A stretch of DNA of 44,307 nucleotides from JBFHES01 sp041584015 (lineage in GTDB: Bacteria > Bacteroidota > Bacteroidia > Bacteroidales > M50B96), in assembly GCA_041584015.1 (NCBI GenBank), contig JBFHES010000006.1:1-44307 (forward strand), written 5' to 3'. Shown in pieces: positions 8,684 through 16,853 of this stretch. The position numbers and the translations under genes are program-made. The notes under the pieces were generated by a model. That model saw only the letters and a program-made list of their open reading frames with translations, was not told the DNA's origin and searched no databases. Within the stretch, counting starts at the first letter, position 1. The number at the start of each line of letters is the position of its first letter.

Positions 8684-9481
8684 ATGAAGATGGATTTAAG
8701 CGACGAAAACGTATTTGATAAGTTGAATGATGTGATTGGTGACATCAATGGAAGCCTGAATATTCTGGAAGAACAAATTGATATTGATCTTCAAATGGAA
8801 TATTTTAAGTTTTCTAAAGAACTAAAAGAGGAGAACCAAAAACTAGACGATGTGCCCTTTCCTGATTCAAACTTGCTGTTTGACGAACAAACCAGTTTGG
8901 AGGAGAAGAAAGAGATTCTGGTCTTATTAGCTTCTGTTGAAGATGTTGAAGCTTTTAGAGCGATTGAGCGATATCGTAAGAATCCTGATGGTGATCTAAA
9001 AGAGTGGTCGGTGTTGGCATTGCAGGAAAGCCGCATGCTAATAGAAAGCTCATTGCTTGACGAGAGTCAGGTGTTTATTTCAACTGGCTTAGGTGGCAGA
9101 CAAGATAAGCTGCGCTATTTTGTGGTATTAATAAATGCTAATGACATCGAATTTAATGAGGTTCAGCAAAAAGTAGTTAGAAGCGAGTTTAAATATATGT
9201 TTGATGATTACGGAGCTGAAATTGAAAACATAGAATTCAATAGTCATTTTTGCACTATACTTTCTCTGATTCCAATTGAAGCGCCCATTAAGGAACTCTT
9301 CCAGAAGGCTATTAAAGAAAGTAATCAGTTTGGCGATTTTTTACGAGAGAACTTTATTGTTACTAATGTTAAGAAACTAAACTTAACTGAGATTGAAGAA
9401 TTTTTAGTGAAAGCTGATAAGGCTGATCAATTACGTGAAGAACAGACTCAAGACGAAAATACAGATGAAGAATCAGATTAA
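8684..9481 (+). CDS. Unknown acidic cytosolic protein
   Basis: The 265-residue product has no signal peptide or membrane segment. I recognise it only as a conserved-looking hypothetical. The N-terminal third is helical and Glu/Asp-rich. A short HEAT-like piece follows (EEKKEILVLLASVEDVEAFR, about 73-92, then KEWSVLALQES). The second half, beginning VFISTGLGGRQDKLRYFVVL (about 130-149), looks like an alpha/beta domain, and the tail is a charged stretch full of Glu, Asp and Gln. Its 3' end overlaps the next gene by 17 bp, so the two are translated together. M3 (ATG at 8690) is a second possible start. Function unknown. Confidence 0.75.
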   Translation: MKMDLSDENVFDKLNDVIGDINGSLNILEEQIDIDLQMEYFKFSKELKEENQKLDDVPFPDSNLLFDEQTSLEEKKEILVLLASVEDVEAFRAIERYRKNPDGDLKEWSVLALQESRMLIESSLLDESQVFISTGLGGRQDKLRYFVVLINANDIEFNEVQQKVVRSEFKYMFDDYGAEIENIEFNSHFCTILSLIPIEAPIKELFQKAIKESNQFGDFLRENFIVTNVKKLNLTEIEEFLVKADKADQLREEQTQDENTDEESD

Positions 9482-9758
9482 CCTGGCAATTCAGGTATTG
9501 CCAAGCTCGGCAAATAAACACCCTTATGATTTAGTAGATGGTGCCATTGAAACCATTAAAGCCTCTGGTTTAAAATATCAGGTATGTCCGTTCGAAACGG
9601 TTATTGAAGGGCCTTATGATGAAGTTATGGACCTTGTGAAAAAAGTTCAAATGGCTTGTTATTGCGATGGTGCTGATAGTTTAATCGTAAACATCAAAAT
9701 TCAATCGAATGCCAACAAGGATGTATTTATTCTTGATAAAATGGAAAAGTACCAGTAA
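9465..9758 (+). CDS. MTH1187/YkoF-type thiamine-binding family protein
   Basis: The 97-residue product begins at the ATG at 9465; a GTG ten codons earlier is possible but less likely. It has the ferredoxin-like pattern of the MTH1187 family (PF01910): NLAIQVLPSS, VDGAIETIKASGLKYQVCPF, then ETVIEGPYDEVMDLVKKVQ, with the conserved run of small residues in the middle. Members have been seen to bind thiamine or hydroxymethylpyrimidine-like ligands and to form tetramers. Here no thiamine gene is adjacent. The start lies inside the last codons of the upstream gene, which implies translational coupling and a shared job. Confidence 0.85.
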   Translation: MKNQINLAIQVLPSSANKHPYDLVDGAIETIKASGLKYQVCPFETVIEGPYDEVMDLVKKVQMACYCDGADSLIVNIKIQSNANKDVFILDKMEKYQ

Positions 9759-9809
9759 TCTCTAGTTATTTATCAGCATTTATGTTTTGCTTAGATAGCC
9801 TTTATTTTA

Positions 9810-10304
9810 TTATAGGTTAAGTGCAAAACGGTCGTCTGATTTTTTACATTCAATCTCTTCTTTTGTTTTATTCAACCAACCTGACGAAGCATCAAGTCTG
9901 TTGTCAAACTCAGGAATAAACGGTTTTATATCCAAAATAGGAGTTCCATCTACCAGGTCAATCCCTGATATCATTAACTTATTGTCACAAATATCAAGTA
10001 ATTTTACTGTCGATATTCCGATTGGGTTTGGGCGACGTGGTCCTCTAATGGCGAAAATTCCATGCTCCTTATCATCCAAAAATGGCTTTGCCGTGAGCGT
10101 ATAGCCCTTGGATAGATGAAAATGATAGATAAGAATTAGATGGGTGAATTTTTTCAAATCTTGTAACCCAGCTTTGTATTTATCCTCAAGAATAATTTTC
10201 CCGGTTTCATTCATTCCCGCGACAGTTTGCACAGGCACGTTGGTCGGATGTCTGAATGGGCTTTCAACGTATCCTATTGGTTGATAAACCACCTGATCCA
10301 TCAT
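9810..10304 (-). CDS. trmO: tRNA m6t6A37 methyltransferase TrmO
   Basis: The product (about 164 residues) matches the TrmO/TsaA (UPF0066) family, which methylates N6-threonylcarbamoyladenosine at position 37 of tRNA-Thr using SAM. Motifs, counted from the ATG at 10304: QPIGYVESPFRHPTNVPVQ near the N-terminus, RGPRRPNPIGIST in the middle and GIDLVDGTPILDIKPFIPEFD towards the end. The reading frame is open 12 codons further up (MPVFLLLLTLSV), but that DNA is the terminator hairpin and T-run of the upstream gene, so I place the start at 10304 (or the adjacent ATG at 10301). It lacks the C-terminal extension of the 235-residue E. coli enzyme, as in other short family members. Confidence 0.9.
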   Translation of the reverse strand: MMDQVVYQPIGYVESPFRHPTNVPVQTVAGMNETGKIILEDKYKAGLQDLKKFTHLILIYHFHLSKGYTLTAKPFLDDKEHGIFAIRGPRRPNPIGISTVKLLDICDNKLMISGIDLVDGTPILDIKPFIPEFDNRLDASSGWLNKTKEEIECKKSDDRFALNL

Positions 10305-10325
10305 AACACTTAGAGTTAATAGTAA

Positions 10326-10350
10326 TAAAAAAACCGGCAAGTGCCGGTTT
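10326..10350 (-). terminator. Terminator after the DUF3276 gene
   Basis: The 8-bp stem AAACCGGC/GCCGGTTT (10331-10338 and 10343-10350) with a 4-base loop is followed on the minus strand by a T-rich run. It starts 4 bp after the stop of the PUR-like gene and lies immediately upstream of trmO. Confidence 0.88.
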
Positions 10351-10354
10351 GTAT

Positions 10355-10735
10355 CTAGCTAAAGTTCTTTTCTTCAAATTCGTCAAGCTCAACACTGTCT
10401 GTTACTTCAGCTGAGGCAGGTAATTCTTCATCAATAAAGTCAACCTGATTTGTTTTTATGTATTCAATGGTTTCTGTTAAGCCATCCATAAACTTATCAA
10501 AGTCTTCTTTGTATAAAAAGATCTTATGTTTTTCAAAGTGAAATTTGCCATCACGGCTAAATCTTTTTTTGCTCTCGGTGAGTGTAAGATAATAATCTCC
10601 TCTTCTAGTAGATTTAACATCAAAGAAATAAGTTCGCTTACCAGCTCTTACTGCTTTTGAAAATAATTCTTCTCTGTCTCTTCCGTCCACTTCATCTTTC
10701 CTGTCAATTCCTTCTTTCTTCTCGTGTCCTTCCAT
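10355..10735 (-). CDS. DUF3276 / PUR-alpha-like nucleic-acid-binding protein
   Basis: The 126-residue protein matches the DUF3276 family. Its members are Bacteroidota/spirochaete relatives of the eukaryotic single-stranded nucleic-acid-binding protein PUR-alpha. After a charged N-terminus (residues 1-22), the beta-beta-beta-beta-alpha unit runs through LFSKAVRAGKRTYFFDVKST, DYYLTLTESKKRF, HKIFLYKEDFDKFMDGLTET to about residue 95. The tail is acidic. TATTTTTG on the minus strand (10775-10782) is a candidate -7 box, and a strong hairpin closes the gene. Binding of DNA or RNA is known from the family, not shown here. Confidence 0.85.
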   Translation of the reverse strand: MEGHEKKEGIDRKDEVDGRDREELFSKAVRAGKRTYFFDVKSTRRGDYYLTLTESKKRFSRDGKFHFEKHKIFLYKEDFDKFMDGLTETIEYIKTNQVDFIDEELPASAEVTDSVELDEFEEKNFS

Positions 10736-10774
10736 CTTCTTTTAGTTACGACATTAAACTCATCATTAAGTGAT

Positions 10775-10782
10775 CAAAAATA
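10775..10782 (-). promoter_or_regulatory. Candidate -7 box upstream of the DUF3276 gene
   Basis: The minus strand reads TATTTTTG, matching TAnnTTTG, 40 bp upstream of the start codon. A TTG occurs about 22 bases further upstream, slightly more than the ideal spacing. Confidence 0.4.
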
Positions 10783-11004
10783 GAAAATAAATTAAGATTA
10801 GCATCAATTAGGAATAAATTATCAGCAAATATTATTAAAAACGTCTGACAGGTTTTTCGAGGCTTTATTATCCAGATAATCACATATCTAAATAGTTTTA
10901 TTTGCTGTGTTGTGATAAATTTTTACGAAAGGCAACTTTACCCTTTTTAGTTTAAACTAAAAGTCATTTCTTTGCAGCACTTTTACAAATAAGGTTCTTT
11001 ATAT

Positions 11005-11955
11005 ATGATAAGCAGGCGTTTAATCAGAATCAAAGTTTTACAGAGTCTTTATGCGTTCCAAAAGACTGAAGATGCATCCATCGCAAAATCGGAAAAGGAA
11101 TTGTTTTTTAGTCTTAATAAAGCTTATGATCTATACCATTACCTTTTGTTGCTAATCACTGATGTAGCAAGGTATGCAGAGTCCCGAATCGATCTTGCCA
11201 GAGACAAAAAGGTGCCTACTGTTGAGGATCTTAATCCAAATACAAAGTTTATCGATAACACCATTATTCGATTATTGAATGAGAATGAACCCTTGCAGAA
11301 GTACGCAAAGGAATATAATCTCAGTTGGGTTAATGAGCCAGAATTAGTTAAAAGCTTGTACAAAGCTATGGTTGATTCTGCGAGTTATAAGACCTACATG
11401 AGTAATGATCGATTAGATTTTGATCAGGAGAAGCAATTCATATACGATCTTATTAGTGAACAAATCGCGAATTCAGACGATCTGGATCAGGTACTGGAAG
11501 AATCCAGTATTTTTTGGAATGATGATTTGGAGTTTACGCTAAACATGGTTGTTAAAACTATTAAACGATTTAAGCCGGATCAGTCTACGCATACGTCGTT
11601 ACTGCCACAGTTTAAGAATTACGACGATCAGGAGTTTGCAAAAAAGCTTTTCCGTAAGACAGCGGTTAATAAGAAAGAAATGCAAGAGCTTATTCATAAG
11701 TTTACCACCAACTGGGAGATTGAACGAATTGCATTTATGGATATTCTCATCATGTCGCAGGCCATTACTGAGGTTTTGGAGTTCGAGAGCATTCCTATTC
11801 GCGTGTCACTAAATGAATATATTGAGATTTCTAAGTATTATAGTACTGAGAAGAGCAGCCAGTTTATAAATGGTGTGCTCGATAAAATTGTTGCCCAACT
11901 TAAGAAGGATAAGAAATTTAAGAAGATTGGTCGGGGATTAATGGGAGATGTATAG
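11005..11955 (+). CDS. nusB: Transcription antitermination factor NusB (long Bacteroidota form)
   Basis: NusB binds boxA RNA with S10 (NusE) and supports rRNA antitermination. The canonical domain occupies the C-terminal part (from about residue 215): WEIERIAFMDILIMSQAITE followed by the VSLNEYIEISKYYSTEKSSQ segment and the FINGVLDKIV ending, which is the most conserved part of the family. The N-terminus (MISRRLIRIKVLQSLYAFQK) is also typical. At 316 residues it is more than twice the E. coli length; the extra insert in the middle is usual in Bacteroidota. The 269-bp upstream region gives it its own promoter, although I find no exact TAnnTTTG box. Confidence 0.95.
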   Translation: MISRRLIRIKVLQSLYAFQKTEDASIAKSEKELFFSLNKAYDLYHYLLLLITDVARYAESRIDLARDKKVPTVEDLNPNTKFIDNTIIRLLNENEPLQKYAKEYNLSWVNEPELVKSLYKAMVDSASYKTYMSNDRLDFDQEKQFIYDLISEQIANSDDLDQVLEESSIFWNDDLEFTLNMVVKTIKRFKPDQSTHTSLLPQFKNYDDQEFAKKLFRKTAVNKKEMQELIHKFTTNWEIERIAFMDILIMSQAITEVLEFESIPIRVSLNEYIEISKYYSTEKSSQFINGVLDKIVAQLKKDKKFKKIGRGLMGDV

Positions 11956-12058
11956 TTCCACTTAGCTAATCCGTTTTGGAGAGCTGGAGGAATTAGTGGG
12001 AGCAGGTTGTTACCTGGCTAATGTTATTTGGTTTTATTGATATCATTAACATAGCATT

Positions 12059-13285
12059 ATGAACAGAATTCTAATTACCTTGTTGGTAAGCGTTTCTTGT
12101 CTGTCGCTCCATGCGCAGTCAGTTAATTTTTACTACGATCAGGGTGTTACAAATTTAACCAGCAACAAACTTACTGAGGCAGTCAGGGATTTTAATTATG
12201 TAATTAAGAATTATCCTGATTATTACGAGGCCTATCACATGCGAGGTGTGGTTTATCTTAAACAAAAAGAGTATGATGCTGCACTTGCTGATTTTCAAAA
12301 AGCAATTGATATAAATGGTGCTTTTATTCCGGTTTACGAAACCAGAGCTAAGTTTTTCGAAGAGAATGAAAGGCTTGATGAAGCTATAAAGGATTATAGC
12401 AGACTAATTGATTTGAAACCGGATCGGGTTAAAAATTACGAAAACCGGGGCATGGCTTTTTTAAATAATCAGAAATACGACGAGGCCATTTTAGATTTTA
12501 CCAAGGCCATTGAATTAAATCCACGTGCTGTTAGTAATTTATATCATCGAGGTTTTACGTTTGTAAAGTTGAAGAAATATGAATTGGCGATTAGTGATTT
12601 AAGTGCATGTTTAAAAGCGCAAAGTAGAAATGCGGACGCCTACTACCAGCGTGGCATTGCGTATTTTTATACCCAACAGTATGCTTTGTCAAAGGAAGAT
12701 CTTGATTTAGCTGTTCAATACAATATTAAACCTGAAGATTTGTACGAATTCAGAGCAAAGGTTAATCTAGAAACAGGCTCATTCAATGAAGCCATTGAGG
12801 ATTATACAAGACTGTTAACTGAATACAAGCGCAAGGAACCGATTCTTTGGTTAAACAGAGGAAAGGCGTATAAGTCGATTAAAGAGTACGATTTAGCAAT
12901 TAAAGACTTTTCAAAAACTATTGCCCGCGAACGCGATAACTTTACGGCTTTTTACGAGCGGGGCGAATGTTATGCTTATTTGAAAAAAGATGTGGCCGCA
13001 CAGCGTGATTTTACATCTGCCTTAAGACTGAATGAAGATTGTCATCAGGCCTACTACAAACGTGCTGTATATTATTTCGATCGTCGTGATTTTGAATTGG
13101 CCGTAAAGGATTTTTCCAAGTCGTTAAAGCTGGATGTGAATAGTGAAGCCTATTATTTAAGAGGAGCTAGCTTTTTTGAACTGGGAAAGAAAAAGGATGC
13201 GTGTAAGGATTTAAAAAAATCATCGGATCTGGGAAACAAGGAGGCAGAGAAGGATCACTATCGATTGTGTTACGGAATGAAATAG
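12059..13285 (+). CDS. Exported tetratricopeptide-repeat protein
   Basis: The 408-residue protein has a signal peptide (likely cleaved after A19 in LHAQS). It is then almost entirely TPR, about eleven 34-residue repeats, with typical units such as AYHMRGVVYLKQKEYDAALA and NRGMAFLNNQKYDEAILDFT. No enzymatic domain is visible. It probably acts as a periplasmic or surface scaffold. It lies 103 bp after nusB on the same strand and is followed by a very strong hairpin. A link to nusB is not implied. Partner and exact role are unknown. Confidence 0.85.
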   Translation: MNRILITLLVSVSCLSLHAQSVNFYYDQGVTNLTSNKLTEAVRDFNYVIKNYPDYYEAYHMRGVVYLKQKEYDAALADFQKAIDINGAFIPVYETRAKFFEENERLDEAIKDYSRLIDLKPDRVKNYENRGMAFLNNQKYDEAILDFTKAIELNPRAVSNLYHRGFTFVKLKKYELAISDLSACLKAQSRNADAYYQRGIAYFYTQQYALSKEDLDLAVQYNIKPEDLYEFRAKVNLETGSFNEAIEDYTRLLTEYKRKEPILWLNRGKAYKSIKEYDLAIKDFSKTIARERDNFTAFYERGECYAYLKKDVAAQRDFTSALRLNEDCHQAYYKRAVYYFDRRDFELAVKDFSKSLKLDVNSEAYYLRGASFFELGKKKDACKDLKKSSDLGNKEAEKDHYRLCYGMK

Positions 13286-13303
13286 TTTATTTGCTCCATA
13301 TAT

Positions 13304-13350
13304 AAAAAAGACGAGGCTCAATTTTAACTATAAATTGAGCCTCGTCTTTT
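13304..13350. terminator. Bidirectional terminator between the TPR gene and mgsA
   Basis: Perfect 19-bp inverted repeats (13306-13324 and 13332-13350) with a 7-base loop have A-runs on the left arm and T-runs on the right arm, so the hairpin can end transcription in both directions. It sits between the convergent TPR gene (+) and mgsA (-). Confidence 0.92.
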
Positions 13351-13367
13351 ACTTGTAAAAGTTATAA

Positions 13368-13829
13368 TTAAACTTTTCTGTCAGTATAACTTTTATAATC
13401 TTTTATAGCTGGTTTATAATCAGATAAAAATAGCGGCGATGAAATAAGGTGATCTGCTGAGGCCAGGTTCGAGGCGGTAGGTAGGTTATAAAGAACGGCA
13501 ATGCGTAACAAGGCCTTTACATCAACATCGTGTGGCTGCGGCTGCATAGGGTCCCAGAAGAAAATTAGGGTATCTATTTTACCTTCGGCTATCATGGCAC
13601 CAAGCTGCTGGTCGCCGCCTAATGGTCCTGACTTTAACCTTACCACTTCAAAGTCCTTATTGGGTAAATTGTCTTTTTCCTTAATAAGCACATCCTGAAT
13701 TAATTTGCCGGTTGTTCCTGTGCAAATCAGTTTGTGTTTCGATAGCTGCTTTCGGTTCCAATGAACCCATTCAACCATCTCATCTTTCATTTTATCATGC
13801 GCAACAATTGCTATTGTTTTTGTAGGCAT
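13368..13829 (-). CDS. mgsA: Methylglyoxal synthase
   Basis: The 153-residue protein converts dihydroxyacetone phosphate to methylglyoxal and phosphate, a bypass that relieves sugar-phosphate stress. Family landmarks are IAIVAHDKMKDEM at the N-terminus (H11), the phosphate site CTGTTG, the SGPLGGDQQLGAMI motif with catalytic Asp73, and PQPHDVDVKALLR with His100. Length equals that of E. coli MgsA. The gene follows the glycosyltransferase gene by 21 bp in the same direction and ends at the bidirectional terminator, so it is the last gene of a minus-strand run. Confidence 0.97.
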   Translation of the reverse strand: MPTKTIAIVAHDKMKDEMVEWVHWNRKQLSKHKLICTGTTGKLIQDVLIKEKDNLPNKDFEVVRLKSGPLGGDQQLGAMIAEGKIDTLIFFWDPMQPQPHDVDVKALLRIAVLYNLPTASNLASADHLISSPLFLSDYKPAIKDYKSYTDRKV

Positions 13830-13850
13830 TATTAAGTCTTTAAAATTGAG

Positions 13851-14597
13851 CTATTTTTTCTTGAAAATCTTAAATTTCCCCAAACCAATTTTTTGAAGGA
13901 AATAAGTAAATGATGTCCAGAGTACGCCAATACCATATACAGAGCTTCTTTTGAAGTTGATGGATGAGGCATCGTCGAAATACTTGGTCGGACAAGTTAC
14001 TTCAGCAATTTCATAGCCGGCATAACAAATTTGTGCAAGCATCTGGTTGTCGAAAACAAAATCATCAGAATTAATATTAAAATTAATCGACTCTAATACT
14101 TCCTTAGAGAATGCACGATATCCAGTATGATATTCGGATAATTTCTGGCGCATAAGAATGTTCTGTGATAATGTTAAAAAGCGATTTGCGAAATATTTGT
14201 AAATTGGCATACCTCCTTTAAGCGCACCTCTGCCCAAAATTCTGGATCCCAGCACAACCTGATACACGTCATTTGCAATAAGGTAGGACATAGAGTGGAT
14301 AAGCTTTGGAGTGTACTGATAATCCGGGTGAAGCATAATGACTATATCGGCATTGAGCTCCATTGCCTTGTTGTAACATGTCTTCTGATTTCCGCCGTAT
14401 CCCTTGTTAACTTCATGTCTTATTACATGGTTAATTCCAAGTTCTTTAGCCTTAGTTACCGTATTGTCTTTACTTAAATCATCTACCAGAATAACTTCGT
14501 CTACAATTTCAAAAGGAATTTCGTTATAGGTCATTTCAAGGGTGCTCTCTGCATTGTATGCAGGCATTACCACCACTATCTTTTTGTCTTTTATCAC
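13851..14597 (-). CDS. Family 2 glycosyltransferase (polyprenyl-phosphate type)
   Basis: The 248-residue GT2 protein shows VVVMPAYNAESTLEMTYNEI near the N-terminus, EVILVDDLSKDNT (about 34-46) and the later acceptor-side motif near GYRAFSKEVLE. This is the layout of dolichyl/undecaprenyl-phosphate sugar transferases (DPM1/DPG-like). It has no strong membrane domain; the Lys-rich C-terminal tail (KIGLGKFKIFKKK) may bind the membrane surface. It is downstream of the TMTC-like gene (26 bp), which could use a lipid-linked sugar; that link is inference. Exact sugar cannot be read from the sequence. Confidence 0.88.
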   Translation of the reverse strand: MIKDKKIVVVMPAYNAESTLEMTYNEIPFEIVDEVILVDDLSKDNTVTKAKELGINHVIRHEVNKGYGGNQKTCYNKAMELNADIVIMLHPDYQYTPKLIHSMSYLIANDVYQVVLGSRILGRGALKGGMPIYKYFANRFLTLSQNILMRQKLSEYHTGYRAFSKEVLESINFNINSDDFVFDNQMLAQICYAGYEIAEVTCPTKYFDDASSINFKRSSVYGIGVLWTSFTYFLQKIGLGKFKIFKKK

Positions 14598-14623
14598 AGC
14601 TATGGGTTTATAGTTTAACTATT

Positions 14624-16693
14624 CTATTTTTTATACTTCGGATCAATTTCGCCGGCCTTTTTGTAATATTCGCCAGCTTGCACCTCATCTCCAAGGTTTC
14701 TATAATTGATACTTATGTTTACATAAATTTGCGCATCATTGGGTTTAAATTTTAATGCTCTTTTAGCAACTTCAATTGATTTTTCATATTGATTACTCAT
14801 ACCATATGCAACGCTCAAATCTTTTAAAACATCGCTGTTGTTCGGATTTATGGCAATGGCTTGCTCAAACGATTCAATCGCTTTTGGTAAGTTGTTCATG
14901 TCCTTTCCATAAGTACTTCCAATGGTATATTTAATGTCGTCTCTACCTGGTTTAGCAGCATCAAGCTCATTCAGGAACTTTAACTTTTGCTTTGGATCTT
15001 TTACGTCATTAAAAATAGCGTTTACAAATTGTAGTACTTTCGGATTATCCGGATTGATACCAAATGCTTGCTTGAAATATTTCTTTGTTTGTGGCAGGTT
15101 CTTATTGTATCGATAATGAACGACTCCTAAATCAAGGCAAACATCAAAATAGCCGGGATACACATTTAATGCCTGCGTAAACAGCTCAATGGTTTTCTTG
15201 TAGTATTTGTCTTTGTTTGCTTTAATGCTTGCGGATTGCGCCATCTCTCTGTAAATAGATGCCGCCGCCGCATTACCTTTGGCGCTTTCGGTAGAGGTTT
15301 CAACATCGGTCATGAAAAGTGTTGGGTCGTCTTTCCATGCAGTGTTTCTGGCAATCGATTTTGCTGAGTATCCTACCATTAAAACAACTAGAATAATGGT
15401 AACCACTTGCTCGTATTTTTTTAAGTTCGGAATAATTGATGGCAGTTTATGTGATAAAAACCAGGCAACTATAAGCACGAAAGAGATGGATGAAATAAAG
15501 ATGAATCGTTCATTCATAAAAGTGCCGACCGGGAAAACTAAGTTCGAAACTACCGACAGGGTGGCAACATAAAATAGGATGGCGAAGAATATGAGGTTAA
15601 GACTTTTGTTCTCTTCTCTATTTGGTAAAACACCAATTCTTGAAAGTAAGTTTTTTATAAAATAGAAAGCTGCAGTTCCTAGCATGCCTGCATAAATCAA
15701 CAAACTTCCCCAGGCTCGGATGTCGCCCCAACCAATAATTGGTATTTGTTTTGGATAATAGTCGTAGGTAAGTGGATGCGGGAATATTAGTAATTTTATA
15801 TAAAGCAATAAGGTGTAAAATATAGTTGCAAACTTTTCACCAACTGAGGCTTCCAGAAATGGATTGTTCATAAGCTCAGCGGCAACCGGCGCAGAAAAAC
15901 TACCCAGTATTTTTTGTCTTATCCCAAGGAAGATTAGTGTAGCCAGCAGTAAAGGGGTCAATGAGATGAGATTATCTTTAATGCTGTGCTTTGTAAAGAA
16001 GAACACCGCTAAAGGAATTACTGCCAGGAAAGTTACCGTATTTTCTTTTGACATAAATGCCAGAAAGAAAGCCATAAAACTATATGCAAGATATTTGACT
16101 TGTTTTTTGTCAAGGAATTTAAGGGTGTACCAAAGTGCAAGTAAGGAACCTAGAAGTGTCATTATCTCGTCGCGACCTTTAATATTAGCTACAACCTCGG
16201 TGTGCACCGGATGTGCCATAAAAAGAAGCGTTGTTATAAATGGTATTGAGAATTGCCATTTTTTTGAGCTGAACTGAACCAGCAGTACACTTAGTATTTT
16301 GAACAGTAAAATACCTGTTAAAGCATAAAGAAGAATGTTTATGAAATGACTAATTCCTGGTCGTAGCCCGAATAACTCATATTCAATGGCAAATGTTACA
16401 ACAGAAAGCGGACGATAACGACCGCCAGCAACCAGATTCTTTTTCTTCCCAAAGAAGCCAACAAAAGTGTCATTGCTTAGAATGTCATCAATACCAGCAA
16501 CACCTTGCTTGGTAAATTCATTCTTCTTAATAACAATAGAATCGTCCAGGGCATAGTCGTAGCTTAGGGTTTGGCCATAAAGAATAAAAGCAAGCAGTAT
16601 AAATATGCCATAAATTAAGCGCATGTTTAATCCTTGGCTTTGTTTAATTGATCCCTTCTTTCCTTTAGTTTTGGTAATGTTGCTTTTTGCCAT
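14624..16693 (-). CDS. TMTC-like multi-pass membrane protein with C-terminal TPRs
   Basis: I start at the ATG at 16693 (MAKSNITKTKGKKG...). An ATG eight codons earlier sits inside a TAATTTTG box, so transcription probably begins after it. The protein (about 689 residues) has roughly ten hydrophobic segments in its first 460 residues and a GT-C-like first loop (YDYALDDSIVIKKNEFTKQG) with the paired Asp. From about 490 to the end it has TPR units such as YPGYFDVCLDLGVVHYRYNK and YGMSNQYEKSIEVAKRALKF. This resembles TMTC/DUF1736-type proteins, suspected lipid-sugar-dependent O-glycosyltransferases. The GT2 gene follows immediately, supporting a shared glycosylation role (inference). Confidence 0.78.
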   Translation of the reverse strand: MAKSNITKTKGKKGSIKQSQGLNMRLIYGIFILLAFILYGQTLSYDYALDDSIVIKKNEFTKQGVAGIDDILSNDTFVGFFGKKKNLVAGGRYRPLSVVTFAIEYELFGLRPGISHFINILLYALTGILLFKILSVLLVQFSSKKWQFSIPFITTLLFMAHPVHTEVVANIKGRDEIMTLLGSLLALWYTLKFLDKKQVKYLAYSFMAFFLAFMSKENTVTFLAVIPLAVFFFTKHSIKDNLISLTPLLLATLIFLGIRQKILGSFSAPVAAELMNNPFLEASVGEKFATIFYTLLLYIKLLIFPHPLTYDYYPKQIPIIGWGDIRAWGSLLIYAGMLGTAAFYFIKNLLSRIGVLPNREENKSLNLIFFAILFYVATLSVVSNLVFPVGTFMNERFIFISSISFVLIVAWFLSHKLPSIIPNLKKYEQVVTIILVVLMVGYSAKSIARNTAWKDDPTLFMTDVETSTESAKGNAAAASIYREMAQSASIKANKDKYYKKTIELFTQALNVYPGYFDVCLDLGVVHYRYNKNLPQTKKYFKQAFGINPDNPKVLQFVNAIFNDVKDPKQKLKFLNELDAAKPGRDDIKYTIGSTYGKDMNNLPKAIESFEQAIAINPNNSDVLKDLSVAYGMSNQYEKSIEVAKRALKFKPNDAQIYVNISINYRNLGDEVQAGEYYKKAGEIDPKYKK

Positions 16694-16714
16694 TCCTTTT
16701 TCTGTTAAAAACAT

Positions 16715-16722
16715 CAAAATTA
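16715..16722 (-). promoter_or_regulatory. Candidate -7 box of the TMTC-like gene
   Basis: TAATTTTG on the minus strand overlaps the most upstream ATG of the reading frame and lies 22 bp before the ATG at 16693. If used, the first ATG is not in the mRNA, which favours the downstream start. Confidence 0.4.
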
Positions 16723-16853
16723 GTAAAATGCATTTTATGCGCTATACATGAAGCAAAAAAGTATTGATGTTGCTTGCACAAAATTTTATTGCCGTAAGTT
16801 TTCGTATCATTCTCGCTGTTTTTGTTTCCTCAAGCAAGCAACAATATATCACT

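Noticed and set aside
10305..10340. N-terminal extension of TrmO (MPVFLLLLTLSV) as a membrane anchor
   Set aside because: The DNA is the T-run and hairpin of the upstream terminator; the hydrophobic residues are a by-product of T-rich codons.
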